64,000 nt of DNA from Chrysopilus asiliformis (Eukaryota > Arthropoda > Insecta > Diptera > Rhagionidae). Made by a program: the position numbers and the translations under genes. The notes beneath the pieces were generated by a model that was not told the DNA's origin, did no database searches, and saw only the letters and a program-made list of their open reading frames with translations. Shown in pieces: positions 54,561 to 64,000 of this stretch (position 1 is the stretch's first letter; each line of letters starts with the position of its first letter). The DNA is taken from contig OZ035961.1 of the NCBI GenBank assembly GCA_964034945.1, forward strand, positions 89,778,991 to 89,842,990, in the 5' to 3' direction.

Positions 54561-55427
54561 TTATTATCTTAAACCAACCAAATTTCCCGAGTGTCTTTCC
54601 GTCGGTTTCGTTCAAAAAAGACCTATCCGTTCAGTATTTATGACGTTTTAATATCGAGGGGTTTCAAAACGTAATTTGTCTAAACATTTTATGTACCTAT
54701 TTGTTGTAATTTTAATCCAATTATTTATATATTGACTACAGAAACCAACATCATATAATTAATGGAAATACGATTTCATCACTTATACACCAACATATCA
54801 TATTATATACAAACACATTAACCACTAAAAGATTTATTGAGAAAAAATCGGATGATAGTCCAAATAATTATAGATTTTAAAAAATGATTAAATTCACGGA
54901 TCAAACAACAATAAATGCCATGATAATTATCATAATTTCAACACTCAAATCATAATATAGGGCACTTAGAAAAAACTCAAAAAAAATGAGCTTCCAACTC
55001 CATTTAAATTTTATAAAATTAATTACTATTCATCTTGACGAAAAAATTACACTTAAATACGTATTCGTAACTTGTTTATGAGATAATTGGAACATTGTTA
55101 CAACAACGTGAAATTAGACGACAAACGGATGGACATGAAATCGTAATTAGAGTAGCTGAGAGACATTCCCCCCTAGAGTCTACTAACACAACGAATATAC
55201 CCAATCAATCAATTCGAATAATGAACAAATCGCCCATCATTAACAAAACTAATGAGACCCCACCAATCTTAGGTGGGCGAGGGGAAAGGCGGGAATCTGA
55301 CAGATTTTAGGAGGTGGTGAAAGTGACCTGCATAAATTTAGTTATATGTACATAAAAACATTTTTAGACGAGAGACTTTTTGCTTGGAGGCGATTTAGGA
55401 GGCGACATATTGACTATATTTCAATAG
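54561..55427. other. AT-rich intergenic DNA
   Basis: No gene or repeat pair recognised. One short frame at 55095-55310 has no recognisable motif. Confidence 0.4.
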
Positions 55428-55462
55428 TAGGTTGGTGGAAAAGTTGTTCCATGATTTTATGA
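55428..55462 (+). repeat. mariner-type TIR fragment
   Basis: TAGGTTGGTGGAAAAGTTG resembles the left end of mariner elements. No partner end was identified, and the DUF4817-type remnant that follows has its own TIR. Confidence 0.35.
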
Positions 55463-55545
55463 AAATGTACGAAAGTATGTTAAACAAACAAGTTTTATGA
55501 TAATTCGTATCTTTAAAATTTCACACTTGTAAAGGGTCTTTCAAC

Positions 55546-56062
55546 AAGGACATAACAATTTTGTATTTTAATAAAAACGCACCCTAAAACTTTTTTTATG
55601 ATCTGGCAATGCTTACATTTGTATCATGGTGAAGTTCACGAACGAGCAACGTTTGAAAATTATTAAAACTTACTACCAAAATTCTGAGTTGGTGGTCGTA
55701 ATCGTGTAATCTCGAGAAATGGTCCGGTCGAATGGCCACCTCGCTCATGCGATTTAACGCCGTTGGATTTCTTTTTATGGGGTTATGTTAAGTCGTTGGT
55801 TTATGCCAACAAGCCAACAACGTTAGAGGAGCTCAGGAACAATATCGAACGCGAAATTGCCAACGTTCCGGCCGATATGTGTGGAAGAGTGGTGGAAAAT
55901 TGGCTCCAAAGAATCAATCAGTGCAAACGTGCTCGTGGTGGCCATATGAACGACATCGAATTTCATACTTAAATGTAACATGTCCACTACACCTGGAATA
56001 AATTTCAGCCCGATATCTCAATTACTCTGTGTTTTATTTAAATACAAAATTGTTATGTCCTT
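55546..56062. mobile_element. Internally deleted mariner-related element
   Basis: AAGGACATAACAATTTTGTA and the complementary TACAAAATTGTTATGTCCTT form a TIR of about 30 bp with one or two differences. The element is only about 520 bp and encodes the two ends of a transposase with the middle missing. Confidence 0.75.
55626..55972 (+). pseudogene. Gutted mariner-related transposase (DUF4817-type)
   Basis: The N-terminus MVKFTNEQRLKIIKTYYQNS is a helix-turn-helix start as in DUF4817-containing insect transposases. After about 23 residues it joins, out of frame, to the C-terminal third: RNGPVEWPPRSCDLTPLDFF, LWGYVKSLVYANKPTTLEEL and a tail to HMNDIEFHT. The DLTPLDFFLWG segment carries the last acidic catalytic residue of the DDE/D core; the first two and the DNA-binding linker are deleted. 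A full-length relative would be several hundred residues, so this is a broken, non-autonomous copy. Start and stop are kept, which suggests a single internal deletion. Confidence 0.82.
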
Positions 56063-57565
56063 CTTAATATAATAAAAAAATGGAATTTTCATACAGTTAT
56101 GGAGTTCCGCCGCGCCGGAGGAACACGAATGATTCTGTCTTTAATCGAAAGCTTTCACTACCTAAGTTTGCAGAAAACTCTAAAAATTTACGATTTTCAT
56201 TTGCGTTTACTATTTAATCAAATTAAATAAATTCTCATCTGCCCGGATGTGCTAACTATGGCGAAGGGTGCCCGGGATAAGGGCGGTATTGAAAAGGGAG
56301 AAAACGTGTTTTACCGGAAAAACACGATAATTTGCTGTTTCGAAATTTTATATTGATTTCTGCTAAAAATGTTTTGCGTTCCAAAGGATTTTTCGAATCA
56401 AAATGTTTATACCAAAACGAACTTGTTCACCACCCCAATAATCTTTTTGTGCACCTCGTCAAGAACATTCCTCCACCGATTTGCTATTTTTAATCGATGT
56501 TATACATACAACCCACTTTTCATTAGCGCGAACAGGAACTCAGCCATTTACTAAACATCATAGTTCGACTGATTATAATCTTGGAAAATGCATTCATTTA
56601 ACCACGCGAGGCACCCTTAATCAACCAACGTGGGCAGTACAACAACACGAAACGATATGTGAACGCACGAAAATATAACCCTTCTGCTGGCCAAGGGTGG
56701 GGGTGGTGTATTGGTGGAAATGTCGTCGGGAAATGAGTGGGCCGTGGATACCGAACGCGTGGGAAAATTCCTTCGGATCAGAAGTCAGACGGTCGACGGC
56801 TGATGTTGAACGGTCGAACAGTTTCATTAAATAGGGGTTCGCAGAGAGAAATGGCGAGAGGTTGGAAAAACAAAATACGGGTGGGACGTGTGAAAACTGA
56901 TGGTACGACAGCTAATAAACCGGGAAGTACGAATACTCTGCAAACATCGTTGCTCTTTAGAATTTTCGATTCTCTTAAGAAATTTTTTAGTCTTTGAAAT
57001 TTTTACGGCCCGCATTTTCCGAACATGCGCAAAATTCTCAAATCCTTATATTCTACTTTTCTAACTCCTGCTATTCTGATATTTATCTCTCTTCCTTCAA
57101 TTCCCCTTAAAAATGGGAATTTTTATAAAAGAACTTCTCTTAAAATTGAAATCCACTGCAGAAAATATCCTTTTTTCAAAGATTGCTGTTAAATCCTGTG
57201 TCGCTTATTACAGTAGGTTTCTGGAACTCGTCCAATTAACTTGACCCGGTGAAAATTGTGATCGCCAGACTCCCAGCACTTAAACAGCCTTCAAAAAGAA
57301 TAAAAAGGATTTGTGATCCTTTTTTTAGGGTATCGGAATGGAAAATAATCGCCAATAGAAGAAATTACGGGGATTTCATTTAATGAAAACACCGTTTCGA
57401 GTTGAAATAAAAATTCGCGGATAATTTAAAAAAAAAAACATCATTTAAATATCTCGGGTTTGAAAATTTGTACAATCCGGAATTATCCTTACGTGTTGTC
57501 GTTCGAAATAAGTGACGTGCCGAGAAGGAAAATTTCCCTGAAATCGGAGGTTTTTCGCAGAAAGG

Positions 57566-57625
57566 ATGGTGGACGAAAGTCGAAGGAATACCGCAACGGA
57601 GTTTAGTTATATGTTGCAGAGACAG
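57566..57625 (+). CDS. Possible short coding exon, unrecognised
   Basis: ATG GTG GAC ... encodes MVDESRRNTATEFSYMLQRQ and ends at a good donor (CAG followed by GTAAAA). TTTTTCGCAG precedes it and could be an acceptor. Phase at the donor is 0. The next acceptor tried (58542-58553, CTATTTTCAG-like) gives a stop soon after in that phase, so the partner exon is unknown and may lie outside the window. Low confidence. Confidence 0.22.
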
Positions 57626-58174
57626 GTAAAAATTTTACTTTGAAAAAAAAATGGGAAACTGAAAAAAAAAAATATAAAAGTTTAAGGGAAACTCCATGAA
57701 ATCAGAGTTTCCTACATGAATCCAGAAGTACAACATGAACTCAAACATGATTTGCAAATACCAAAATCACATACATGAGCAGGGAAAATCCTAATTTTCC
57801 CACGAATAGGAATGGGGGTTGTTTTGTAACACTTCTCGCAACCAAATGTTTTGTTATTTATTTGACGATGGGTTTCGCTGGTGTATCTTTCGGGACATCC
57901 ATCGAATGGTGAAGAGCACGGGGGGTAGCGAATGACAAAGTGGTTGATTTTTCATGAAAATTTAATTCTGACATGGAATGCTAATGAAGTGACTTTCCAC
58001 ATCACCGTCTATTGGGATTTATAAGCTTTTCCACCAAAATAGAAAAACAGAAAAAAAAATTACACAAAAAAACATATGGAAAAAGGGATAAAACTTGACG
58101 TTTGAATATCTTCACACATGAAATGATGTTTGTTTTTGATTTTTTTCCCCCAATTTCAAGGGGGAAAAAAGGAC

Positions 58175-58235
58175 TCGAGACGGGCTATCGAACTGGGACT
58201 CTTGAATATTAAAAGCAAGGATAATATTTAATCAA
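58175..58235 (-). repeat. tRNA-like fragment
   Basis: Read on the minus strand, GAGTCCCAGTTCGATAGCCC resembles a tRNA T-arm region with one extra base in the B-box. No cloverleaf is possible over the rest. Probably a decayed tRNA-derived SINE, or chance. Confidence 0.2.
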
Positions 58236-59209
58236 GGGTTTCCAAGGACATAATCAAATGAAATGCTTCAATTAACACGAACACGAAAATGTGTGCTGAA
58301 GTCATTTTGCAAGGATTCATTTCGTATATCACTCCCAATCAACATGTGAGTAACATGATTGGAAGTGGTCAACGGAGCATAGTCCCATCTGAATGGTTGT
58401 ATAGTATGTCTGCTTGAGAGACTCAATTGAGTGGAAAAATTAGTCAGGACAATATTTGATCCTTTTCTGGAGCGGAAAAAAATCCAAAGGAATGTTAGAA
58501 ATATTTGTTGCTTTTTAAACGGTCGAACGGTGCGACGTTTTTCTATTTTCAGTGTGGTGGTGATGGAGACGACGTTTAGAAGAAGTTCTGCTAGTGATCT
58601 ATGGCCTGTTGAAAGGACATACGAAAGCATGGACAAAGATTTTATCCTGGTTATAAAAGAATTGACATTAATGGGAATAGAATACACTCCAGTGGACGTG
58701 CAAGGATATTAAACTGATTTTAGTACATTTTATTTCAACTATAGACATTTGTATATTGAGGGATCAGGAGATTTATGTATTTTCTTCAAATTATATATTA
58801 AGCTGGTGCATTCCCGAGTATTTATTCTTCGCTGTTGAAAAAAAATTTAAAAATATTGTGAAACTGTGTAAAAAAGTTAGGAACAAAAAAAAATTACTTT
58901 CCGCGTGCTATAACTTTAAGAACTGCTATAGCTTTGAATTTGTAAAATTCACAAAACCTCACAAATGTTGCACCGCCTTACTTGATTTGTGTCGACACAA
59001 AACTTTTCTCTGCAATATTAACCCGGCCCTTACACGCGTCTGTAGAGCTGACACAGTCGCTGACACAGTCTCGTGTAAATGCACTGACTGCCAGTTCGCT
59101 AATGTGTTTTAATTCGTTGTCAGTAATTTGACATTATTTGTAGTCTGTGCTACTGACAGACTTTACAGTCGCGTGGAAGTTTCGGAAAAATATGTTTTTT
59201 TTTTAAATA

Positions 59210-59366
59210 TTTTGACAGTCGTTAAAGAAATGTAAAAACCATTAAAGGAAAAAATGCTTACATATATTTTTTAAATTTCTTTACATATATTTTTTTCAAA
59301 AAAGCGCATAGTTTTCGAGATATTTTCAAGAATGCGATTTTTTTTTAAATATCTTGAGAACCGTTA
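59210..59366 (+). repeat. R2 repeat, left part
   Basis: TGACAGTCGTTAAAGAAATG, GCGCATAGTTTTCGAGATAT and TATCTTGAGAACCGTTA. Interrupted by the PIF-like MITE at 59367-59819; further R2 sequence resumes near 60110. Confidence 0.55.
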
Positions 59367-59819
59367 TGCGGCAGTCACACGGCGCTGTTTTGTCAGCGCT
59401 AGTGGCTGTTTGGCTGTTAGCAGCCGTTTCAGCAGCACCGTGTGAACGGTTGCTACTACCAGCAGCAGCGCGATGATTTTAGAAGCGTTAGTGAAGTAGA
59501 GACCGTTCTACTTTGCCAGCCCTACTAGGGATCACGTGACCCTGTCACATGGTTTCTGAGCTGTCAAAAGTCTGATAAGTGGTAAAGTTTGTTTATTGCA
59601 AGTTGTTATTTTACGTTTATTTATTTAAATTCGTGTGCTACGTTTATTATGTAAAAAATCTCCCAGATTAAAATGTCAAACCACTGTTTTGCTAATTGTC
59701 AGCGCTACTAAAGTATAAATCGTATGAACCCTCTCAGTACGCTGGCTGCTGTTTCTACTTGACAGCTACTAACCAACAGCAGCCAGCGGCTGGCAAAACA
59801 GCGTCGTGTGACCGCCGCA
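59367..59819 (-). mobile_element. PIF/Harbinger-like MITE, copy 4 (complete)
   Basis: Ends TGCGGCAGTCACACGGCGCT and the complement of TGCGGCGGTCACACGACGC, with a perfect TTA duplication (59364-59366, 59820-59822). Length 453 bp, close to copy 2, in the opposite orientation. Confidence 0.85.
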
Positions 59820-59863
59820 TTAGAGATACAAAAAACTACTGAAGCAGAAAATGTAGAGTGCAC

Positions 59864-60094
59864 TTAAAGTCCTCTTACTCGAATTGTCTGCTGCCATCAA
59901 AATCGTTTCAAGTTAGAGGAATTTCGAGTTAGAGAAATTAAAACAATTTTTTTTTAAATATATGTATATTTATTTGTTTTTAAAACAAACTAAAAATTGA
60001 AAGAAAAATTGAAGGGAGCGCAAAAAAAGGTCAAAAAATTCGAGTTAGAGAAAAATTGGAATTACAGGGATTTCGAGTTAAAGGACTTTGACTG
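59864..60094. mobile_element. pogo-like MITE
   Basis: AAAGTCCTCTTACTCGAA at the left pairs with TTTCGAGTTAAAGGACTTTG at the right, next to CTGTA. Internal TTTCGAGTTAGAG motifs repeat at about 59928 and 60039. The terminal motif is of pogo/Tigger type. The left outermost bases have decayed. Confidence 0.55.
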
Positions 60095-60440
60095 TATTTT
60101 ATATCCATTAAATTTTGTTATATTCATATTTTCTCAAAGGCGCAGTTTTCGAGAGATTTTTCAAAAACTGAATTTTTACAAAAAAAAAAATTGTATGGGA
60201 GGTACTCGTTATAACTACCGTTACTTTTCCAAAAGTTGACAGAAAACTACGATTTTTGTAAAACCTATTTTAAAAAAATGTCAAATCGCTTGGTCAACGC
60301 GTTCTCGAGTTATTTAAGATACGTAAAACGGACAGACCGATGCACGGACGTTCTCATAATTTTTCCTGAAACGGATTTAGTATTGATCAGAAAGTTTCTA
60401 CCTGCCCCCGTTCTCAAATTTCATTCGTTTGGAATTTTAG
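60095..60440 (+). repeat. R2 repeat, right part
   Basis: GGCGCAGTTTTCGAGAGATT, GTTGACAGAAAACTACGATT, CAACGCGTTCTCGAGTTATT, CGATGCACGGACG and TTGATCAGAAAGTTTCTA, in the same order as 25910-26350. Confidence 0.6.
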
Positions 60441-60504
60441 GGTAAAATTACAACAAAAATCAATTGCTTTTGTCGCAATTTTTCTCAAAGTGTACAGCGA
60501 GTAA

Positions 60505-62082
60505 TAGAGCGGGAGCCGTAGAACAAAAAATAACAACGAACAGTTGACGGGACGAAATATGTTTGAATACCTGGATCTTGATCTAACTAAGAAAAAATGC
60601 TTCTACGGCGACCTTCCAAAGTGGTGCTAAATGGGTGACAGATCGCGTTTTATACCGCGGTTTCGTTGTTAAAAAAAAACGACGAGTTAACGGGACAATA
60701 TATTTGTTGCAGGATGTAGATCTTGGTCCAACTAAGAAAAAAATGTTCTACGGCAACCTTGTCAGGTGGTGCTAAATGGGTGACAGATCGCGTTTTATAC
60801 CGCGGTTTCGTTGTTAAAAAAAAACGACGAGTTAACGGGACAATATTTGTTGCAGGATGTAGATCTTGGTCCAACTAAGAAAAAAATGTTCTACGGCAAC
60901 CTTGTCAGGTGGTGCTAAATGGGTGACAGATCGCGTTTTATGCCGCGGTTTCGTTGTTAAAAAAAAAACGACGAGTTAACGGGACAAAATTTGTTGCAGC
61001 ATCTAGATCTTGGTCCAACTAAGAAAAAAATGTTCTACGGCAACCTTGTCAGGTGGTGCTAAATGGGTGACAGATCGCGTTTTATACCGCGGTTTCGTTG
61101 TTAAAAAAAAAACGACGAGTTAACGGGACAAAATTTGTTGCAGGATCTAGATCTTGGTCCAACTAAGAAAAAAATGTTCTACGGCGACCTTGTCAGGTGG
61201 TGCTAAATGGGTGACAGATCGCGATAAATGACATACGTTTTAGTATTTTGGCAAGAGTTCAGTTTAGCGACAATGTCGCTACAGAATTTTGGTGTATAGG
61301 GAGGGATAGAGGGAGGCATCCCCTATCCAAAATGTGTATTTTTAGCCGTCGCTCGCCCCCCTTGCCCCCTCCAGGGGTCCTCAAACTTTGTATGAAACTT
61401 TTTTCTGGGGGGTGGTAGGGGGGTGTGTGGTACCTCAAATGAAAGGTAATGAAGAGTACATTCCAAAAATATATAGCATGATGGGATTTCCCCCTCACCC
61501 TTCGATTTGGGGTAAATCGAATGGTGAGGGGGAAATCCCATCATGCTATATATTTTTGGAATGTACTCTTCATTACCTTTCATTTGAGGTACCACACACC
61601 CCCTACCACCCCCCAGAAAAAAGTTTCATACAAAGTTTGAGGACCCCTGGAGGGGGCAAGGGGGGCGAGCGACGGCTAAAAATACACATTTTGGATAGGG
61701 GATGCCTCCCTCTATCCCTCCCTATACACCAAAATTCTGTAGCGTCATTGTCGCTAAACTGAACTCTTGCCAAAATACTAAAACGTATGTCATTTATCGC
61801 GATCTGTCACCCATTTAGCACCACCTGACAAGGTCGCCGTAGAACATTTTTTTCTTAGTTGGACCAAGATCTAGATCCTGCAATAAATTTTGTCCCGTTA
61901 ACTCCTCGTTTTTTTTAACAACGAAACCGCGGTATAAAACGCGATCTGTCACCCATTTAGCACCACCTGACAAGGTTGCCGTAGAAGAATTTTTTCTTAG
62001 TTAGATCAAGATCCAGGTATTCAAACATATTTCGTCCCGTCAACTGTTCGTTGTTATTTTTTGTTCTACGGCTCCCGGGCTA
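60505..62082. mobile_element. Foldback element, 1.58 kb, unequal arms
   Basis: TAA flanks the element (60502-60504, 62083-62085). The ends TAGAGCGGGAGCCGTAGAAC and the complement of TAGCCCGGGAGCCGTAGAAC start two long arms that pair to a five-base loop (GGGGT, about 61509-61513). The left arm is about 1000 bp and the right about 570; the 430-bp difference equals three extra 144-bp units (GACGAGTTAACGGGAC at 60681, 60826, 60970, 61114; one such unit in the right arm). The central 570 bp (about 61225-61800) pairs with few mismatches. Open frames on both strands are mirror images, not genes. It resembles Drosophila foldback elements in design, while the TAA target suggests a PIF/Harbinger-type enzyme; both are inference. 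Confidence 0.85.
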
Positions 62083-62378
62083 TAAAGACCAACTAAATTC
62101 AATTGCTTCTGAAATTGGAATTGGATTCTGTTCATACATTTTTTTTGCTCCTTCTGATGGTTTCTGATGGTGTGTACTGAACTTCAATTCTTGTTCCTGG
62201 CGTCGTCCTATCGGCAGATTCCGCTTCTACTGCCACAGTGTATTGCGAATAAATTCTGTATTAAAATGGATGGCACTTGAATCAAATAAATCGAAAGCCA
62301 CCGAAAAATATATGTTGAGGGAATTTCAAGTGGATATCCTGTTGCACTCAAGTGAAATGACTTGTTTTCCTACTTCTA
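62083..62378. other. Intergenic DNA, nothing recognised
   Basis: Short and without structure. Confidence 0.35.
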
Positions 62379-62691
62379 CACGCAGAAAAATGAAGCAAAA
62401 GTCTTCGACTTGCGTACGACGTCGTTGGCTTCTTGCAGGAAAATTTAGAATATGCAAAGCGCGCGTTCACCTGTGTTGGGAAAAGCAAAAATGTGTTAAC
62501 CTGTGGCGGGAGAAATTCAAAAAGTATACCAACGGTAAGTAAAGTAGGGCATAAAGAGCTGCGTGGGTTGACCTGCGATAGGTATTTCGAGTGTGTAATG
62601 TCATGTACTGGATAATTCCGTTTGCCTCCTACAAGCCAAAGTTGACTTGTCAAAAAGTTGACTTGGATCAGCTTCATTATTTTTCTAAGTG
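62379..62691 (-). mobile_element. CACT-ended MITE, copy 3 (diverged, 313 bp)
   Basis: Ends CACGCAGAAAAATG and ATTTTTCTAAGTG, with TA on both sides. Internal landmarks shared with copies 1 and 2 include GCGCGTTCACCTGTG, TTAACCTGTGGCGGGAGAAA and AAGTAGGGCAT. Considerably older than the other two. Confidence 0.65.
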
Positions 62692-62693
62692 TA

Positions 62694-63480
62694 CCTGCCA
62701 TGATTCTCCTCCCCATTTTTCGCCGTCGATCAATCTAATGTATTTTTATTACCTTGCTTAGATGGAAACTCCACGTAAACATCAACGACACCCCGCTTTC
62801 CATATAATAATATTTCCCGAATGTTCGTTTACTACACTTTCGTTCGACATAAATGTTTCTGTTTTTGCACCCCTTTTAGCGATTCATATTCGTTTAAATT
62901 GTCAAATAGTGACAATCTATCGACAGTTTATGTTTACATCTGTGAGGAATGGCGCCTATGACGACGATTGGCAACCGGGAGGAGACCGAAACGTTTCTTT
63001 TGTTGACTTTTCGTGGTTTTTTTTTATGGTTTTTCTATTTTCTGTTGTATTTTTCTCCATCTATTTGTTGATTTATTTGTCAATAGAGTCAAATTTATTG
63101 TTTACCTCGTTGGACTCCTTGTTCAAATACGAATGACTTATAAGTGGCACCACCAACGTCTATTAACATTTAAATAGAATATTGAGGAAAGAAAAAAAAA
63201 TCTGTTATGAGCTTCTGAAAAAGTCGAATTCAGAGCCATTTCTTCTTTGGAAACGCGTTAAATATTCGCCCGTAAAAGTTAAATTCATGGATCGTCTTTC
63301 AAAAATCAATAAATCAATATGTTTAACTGTTTATTTATTCTTGAATAAACATTGTGTAATTTAAATATTTGTTAGTCGTGTATCAAATTACAAGGGAAAG
63401 AAATATTTTGATTAAAAGGTAACCGCAACTCTTAAGAACGTGGGTTAAGTTAAAAATTTAAGGGTGCATAAATTTGACAT
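62694..63480. other. Intergenic DNA, nothing recognised
   Basis: A frame at 62762-63136 ends in a hydrophobic run but has no recognisable motif and is not called. Confidence 0.4.
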
Positions 63481-63499
63481 TTAAAAATTCAATGACTTT

Positions 63500-63921
63500 C
63501 GTAAAACTCATTTACAGAAAATTTCAAGTCCCTAGCTCTATGCGTTCTCAAGTTGTTTAAGATACGTAAAACGGACTGACCGACAGACAGACCGACAGAC
63601 ATACCGACATACAAACCGACAGTCAGACCGACAGACAGACCGGCAGACAGACCGACATACAGACCGACAGACAGACCGACAGACCGACAGACAGACCGAC
63701 AGACAGACCGACAGACAGACATACAGACAGACCGACAGACAGACCGACAGACAGACCGACAGACAGACCGACAGACAAACAGACAGACCGATAGACCGAC
63801 AGACCGGCAGACCGATAGACCGGCAGATCAACAGACCGACAGACAGACCGACAGACAGACCGAAAGACAGACCGACAGACAGACCGACAGACAGACCGAC
63901 AGACAGACCGATAGACAGACC

Positions 63922-63956
<35 letters not shown>

Positions 63957-64000
63957 CGACAGACCGACAGACCGACAGACCGACAGACCGACAGACCGAC
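63500..64000 (+). repeat. R2-type tail expanded into a CAGACAG minisatellite
   Basis: CAAGTCCCTAGCTCTATGCG, TTCTCAAGTTGTTTAAGATA and CGTAAAACGGACTGACCGAC form the usual R2 lead-in. From about 63570 the sequence is nothing but ACCGACAGACAG (12 bp) and shorter ACAG/ACCG variants to the window edge, at least 430 bp. The other R2 copies have only 10-70 bp of this tract. Confidence 0.85.

Larger units (their letters stand above)
56063..59209. other. Mostly unique DNA of higher complexity
   Basis: Between 56100 and 58700 the sequence has fewer homopolymer runs and no window repeats, so it may hold host regulatory or untranslated sequence. Open frames on either strand (for example 58268-58687 minus, 58431-58712 plus) have no recognised domain and overlap each other; neither is called. 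Confidence 0.4.

Noticed and set aside
55095..55310. 71-residue frame upstream of the mariner-related remnant
   Set aside because: No similarity to transposase N-termini or other families seen; probably chance.
57566..58687. Joining the 57566 exon to 58554 as a two-exon gene
   Set aside because: In the required phase the second part reaches a stop after eight codons, so the model gives an implausibly short product.
58268..58712. Overlapping 139- and 93-residue frames on opposite strands
   Set aside because: No domain, motif or splice pattern favours either strand, and overlap makes at least one spurious; left uncalled.
61259..61762. Proline-rich frames on both strands at the foldback centre
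   Set aside because: They are mirror images created by the palindrome and end with its symmetry, not with gene signals.
63489..63831. Long cysteine/serine/valine-rich frames on the minus strand
   Set aside because: Low-complexity translation of the CAGACAG minisatellite.

Overview
The window is AT-rich, intron-bearing nuclear DNA from an insect. A dipteran is most likely, because the small secreted DUF1091-type gene belongs to a family known mainly from flies and mosquitoes; this is an inference and the species cannot be named. Only three host protein genes can be supported: an uninterrupted leucine-rich-repeat (ribonuclease-inhibitor type) gene (34644-36008), a seven-exon fatty acyl-CoA reductase gene (38596-43834) and a two-exon DUF1091-type gene (48323-48939). 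All are on the plus strand, each with its own spacing and no sign of shared regulation. One possible short coding exon (57566-57625) and one possible non-coding first exon (26954-27026) are flagged at low confidence.

Most of the rest is non-autonomous DNA transposons and older repeats. Many transposon copies are well enough preserved to show terminal inverted repeats (TIRs) and target-site duplications (TSDs), which allow assignment by superfamily signature: hAT-like (8-bp TSD), PIF/Harbinger-like (TAA/TTA), piggyBac-like (TTAA), pogo-like and other TA-inserting elements, and a CACT-ended family with apparent 2-bp TSDs. No intact transposase is visible; coding remnants are a MADF-domain fragment facing a short basic ORF in one Harbinger-like element, and a gutted mariner-related transposase at 55626-55972.

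Layout. 1-5 kb: unique AT-rich DNA with a tRNA-like SINE head. 5-14 kb: a CAGACAG-tailed repeat (R1) carrying piggyBac-like and hAT-like insertions, further hAT-like and CACT-ended MITEs, and two R1 relatives. 16-26 kb: a PIF-like MITE, a tandem-repeat element whose 40-bp units seem to have given rise to a 15-bp satellite, a pogo-like element with a CACT MITE inside, and a hAT-like element with a TA element inside. 28-34 kb: simple repeats (R3, R4) and three PIF-like MITEs almost end to end. 34-49 kb: the three genes, with Harbinger-like elements in an intron of the reductase. 49.9-53.7 kb: a nest of at least five levels in which every layer can be peeled off by its TSD or TIR. 60.5-62.1 kb: a 1.58-kb foldback palindrome with unequal numbers of 144-bp units in its arms. 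63.5-64 kb: a CAGACAG minisatellite that runs off the window.

No CRISPR, rRNA, intact tRNA or bacterial-type features were seen. The most unusual objects are the foldback element at 60505-62082, the nested cluster at 49936-53659, the 15-bp satellite at 19375-19539, and the 134-bp-arm hairpin at 52963-53289.
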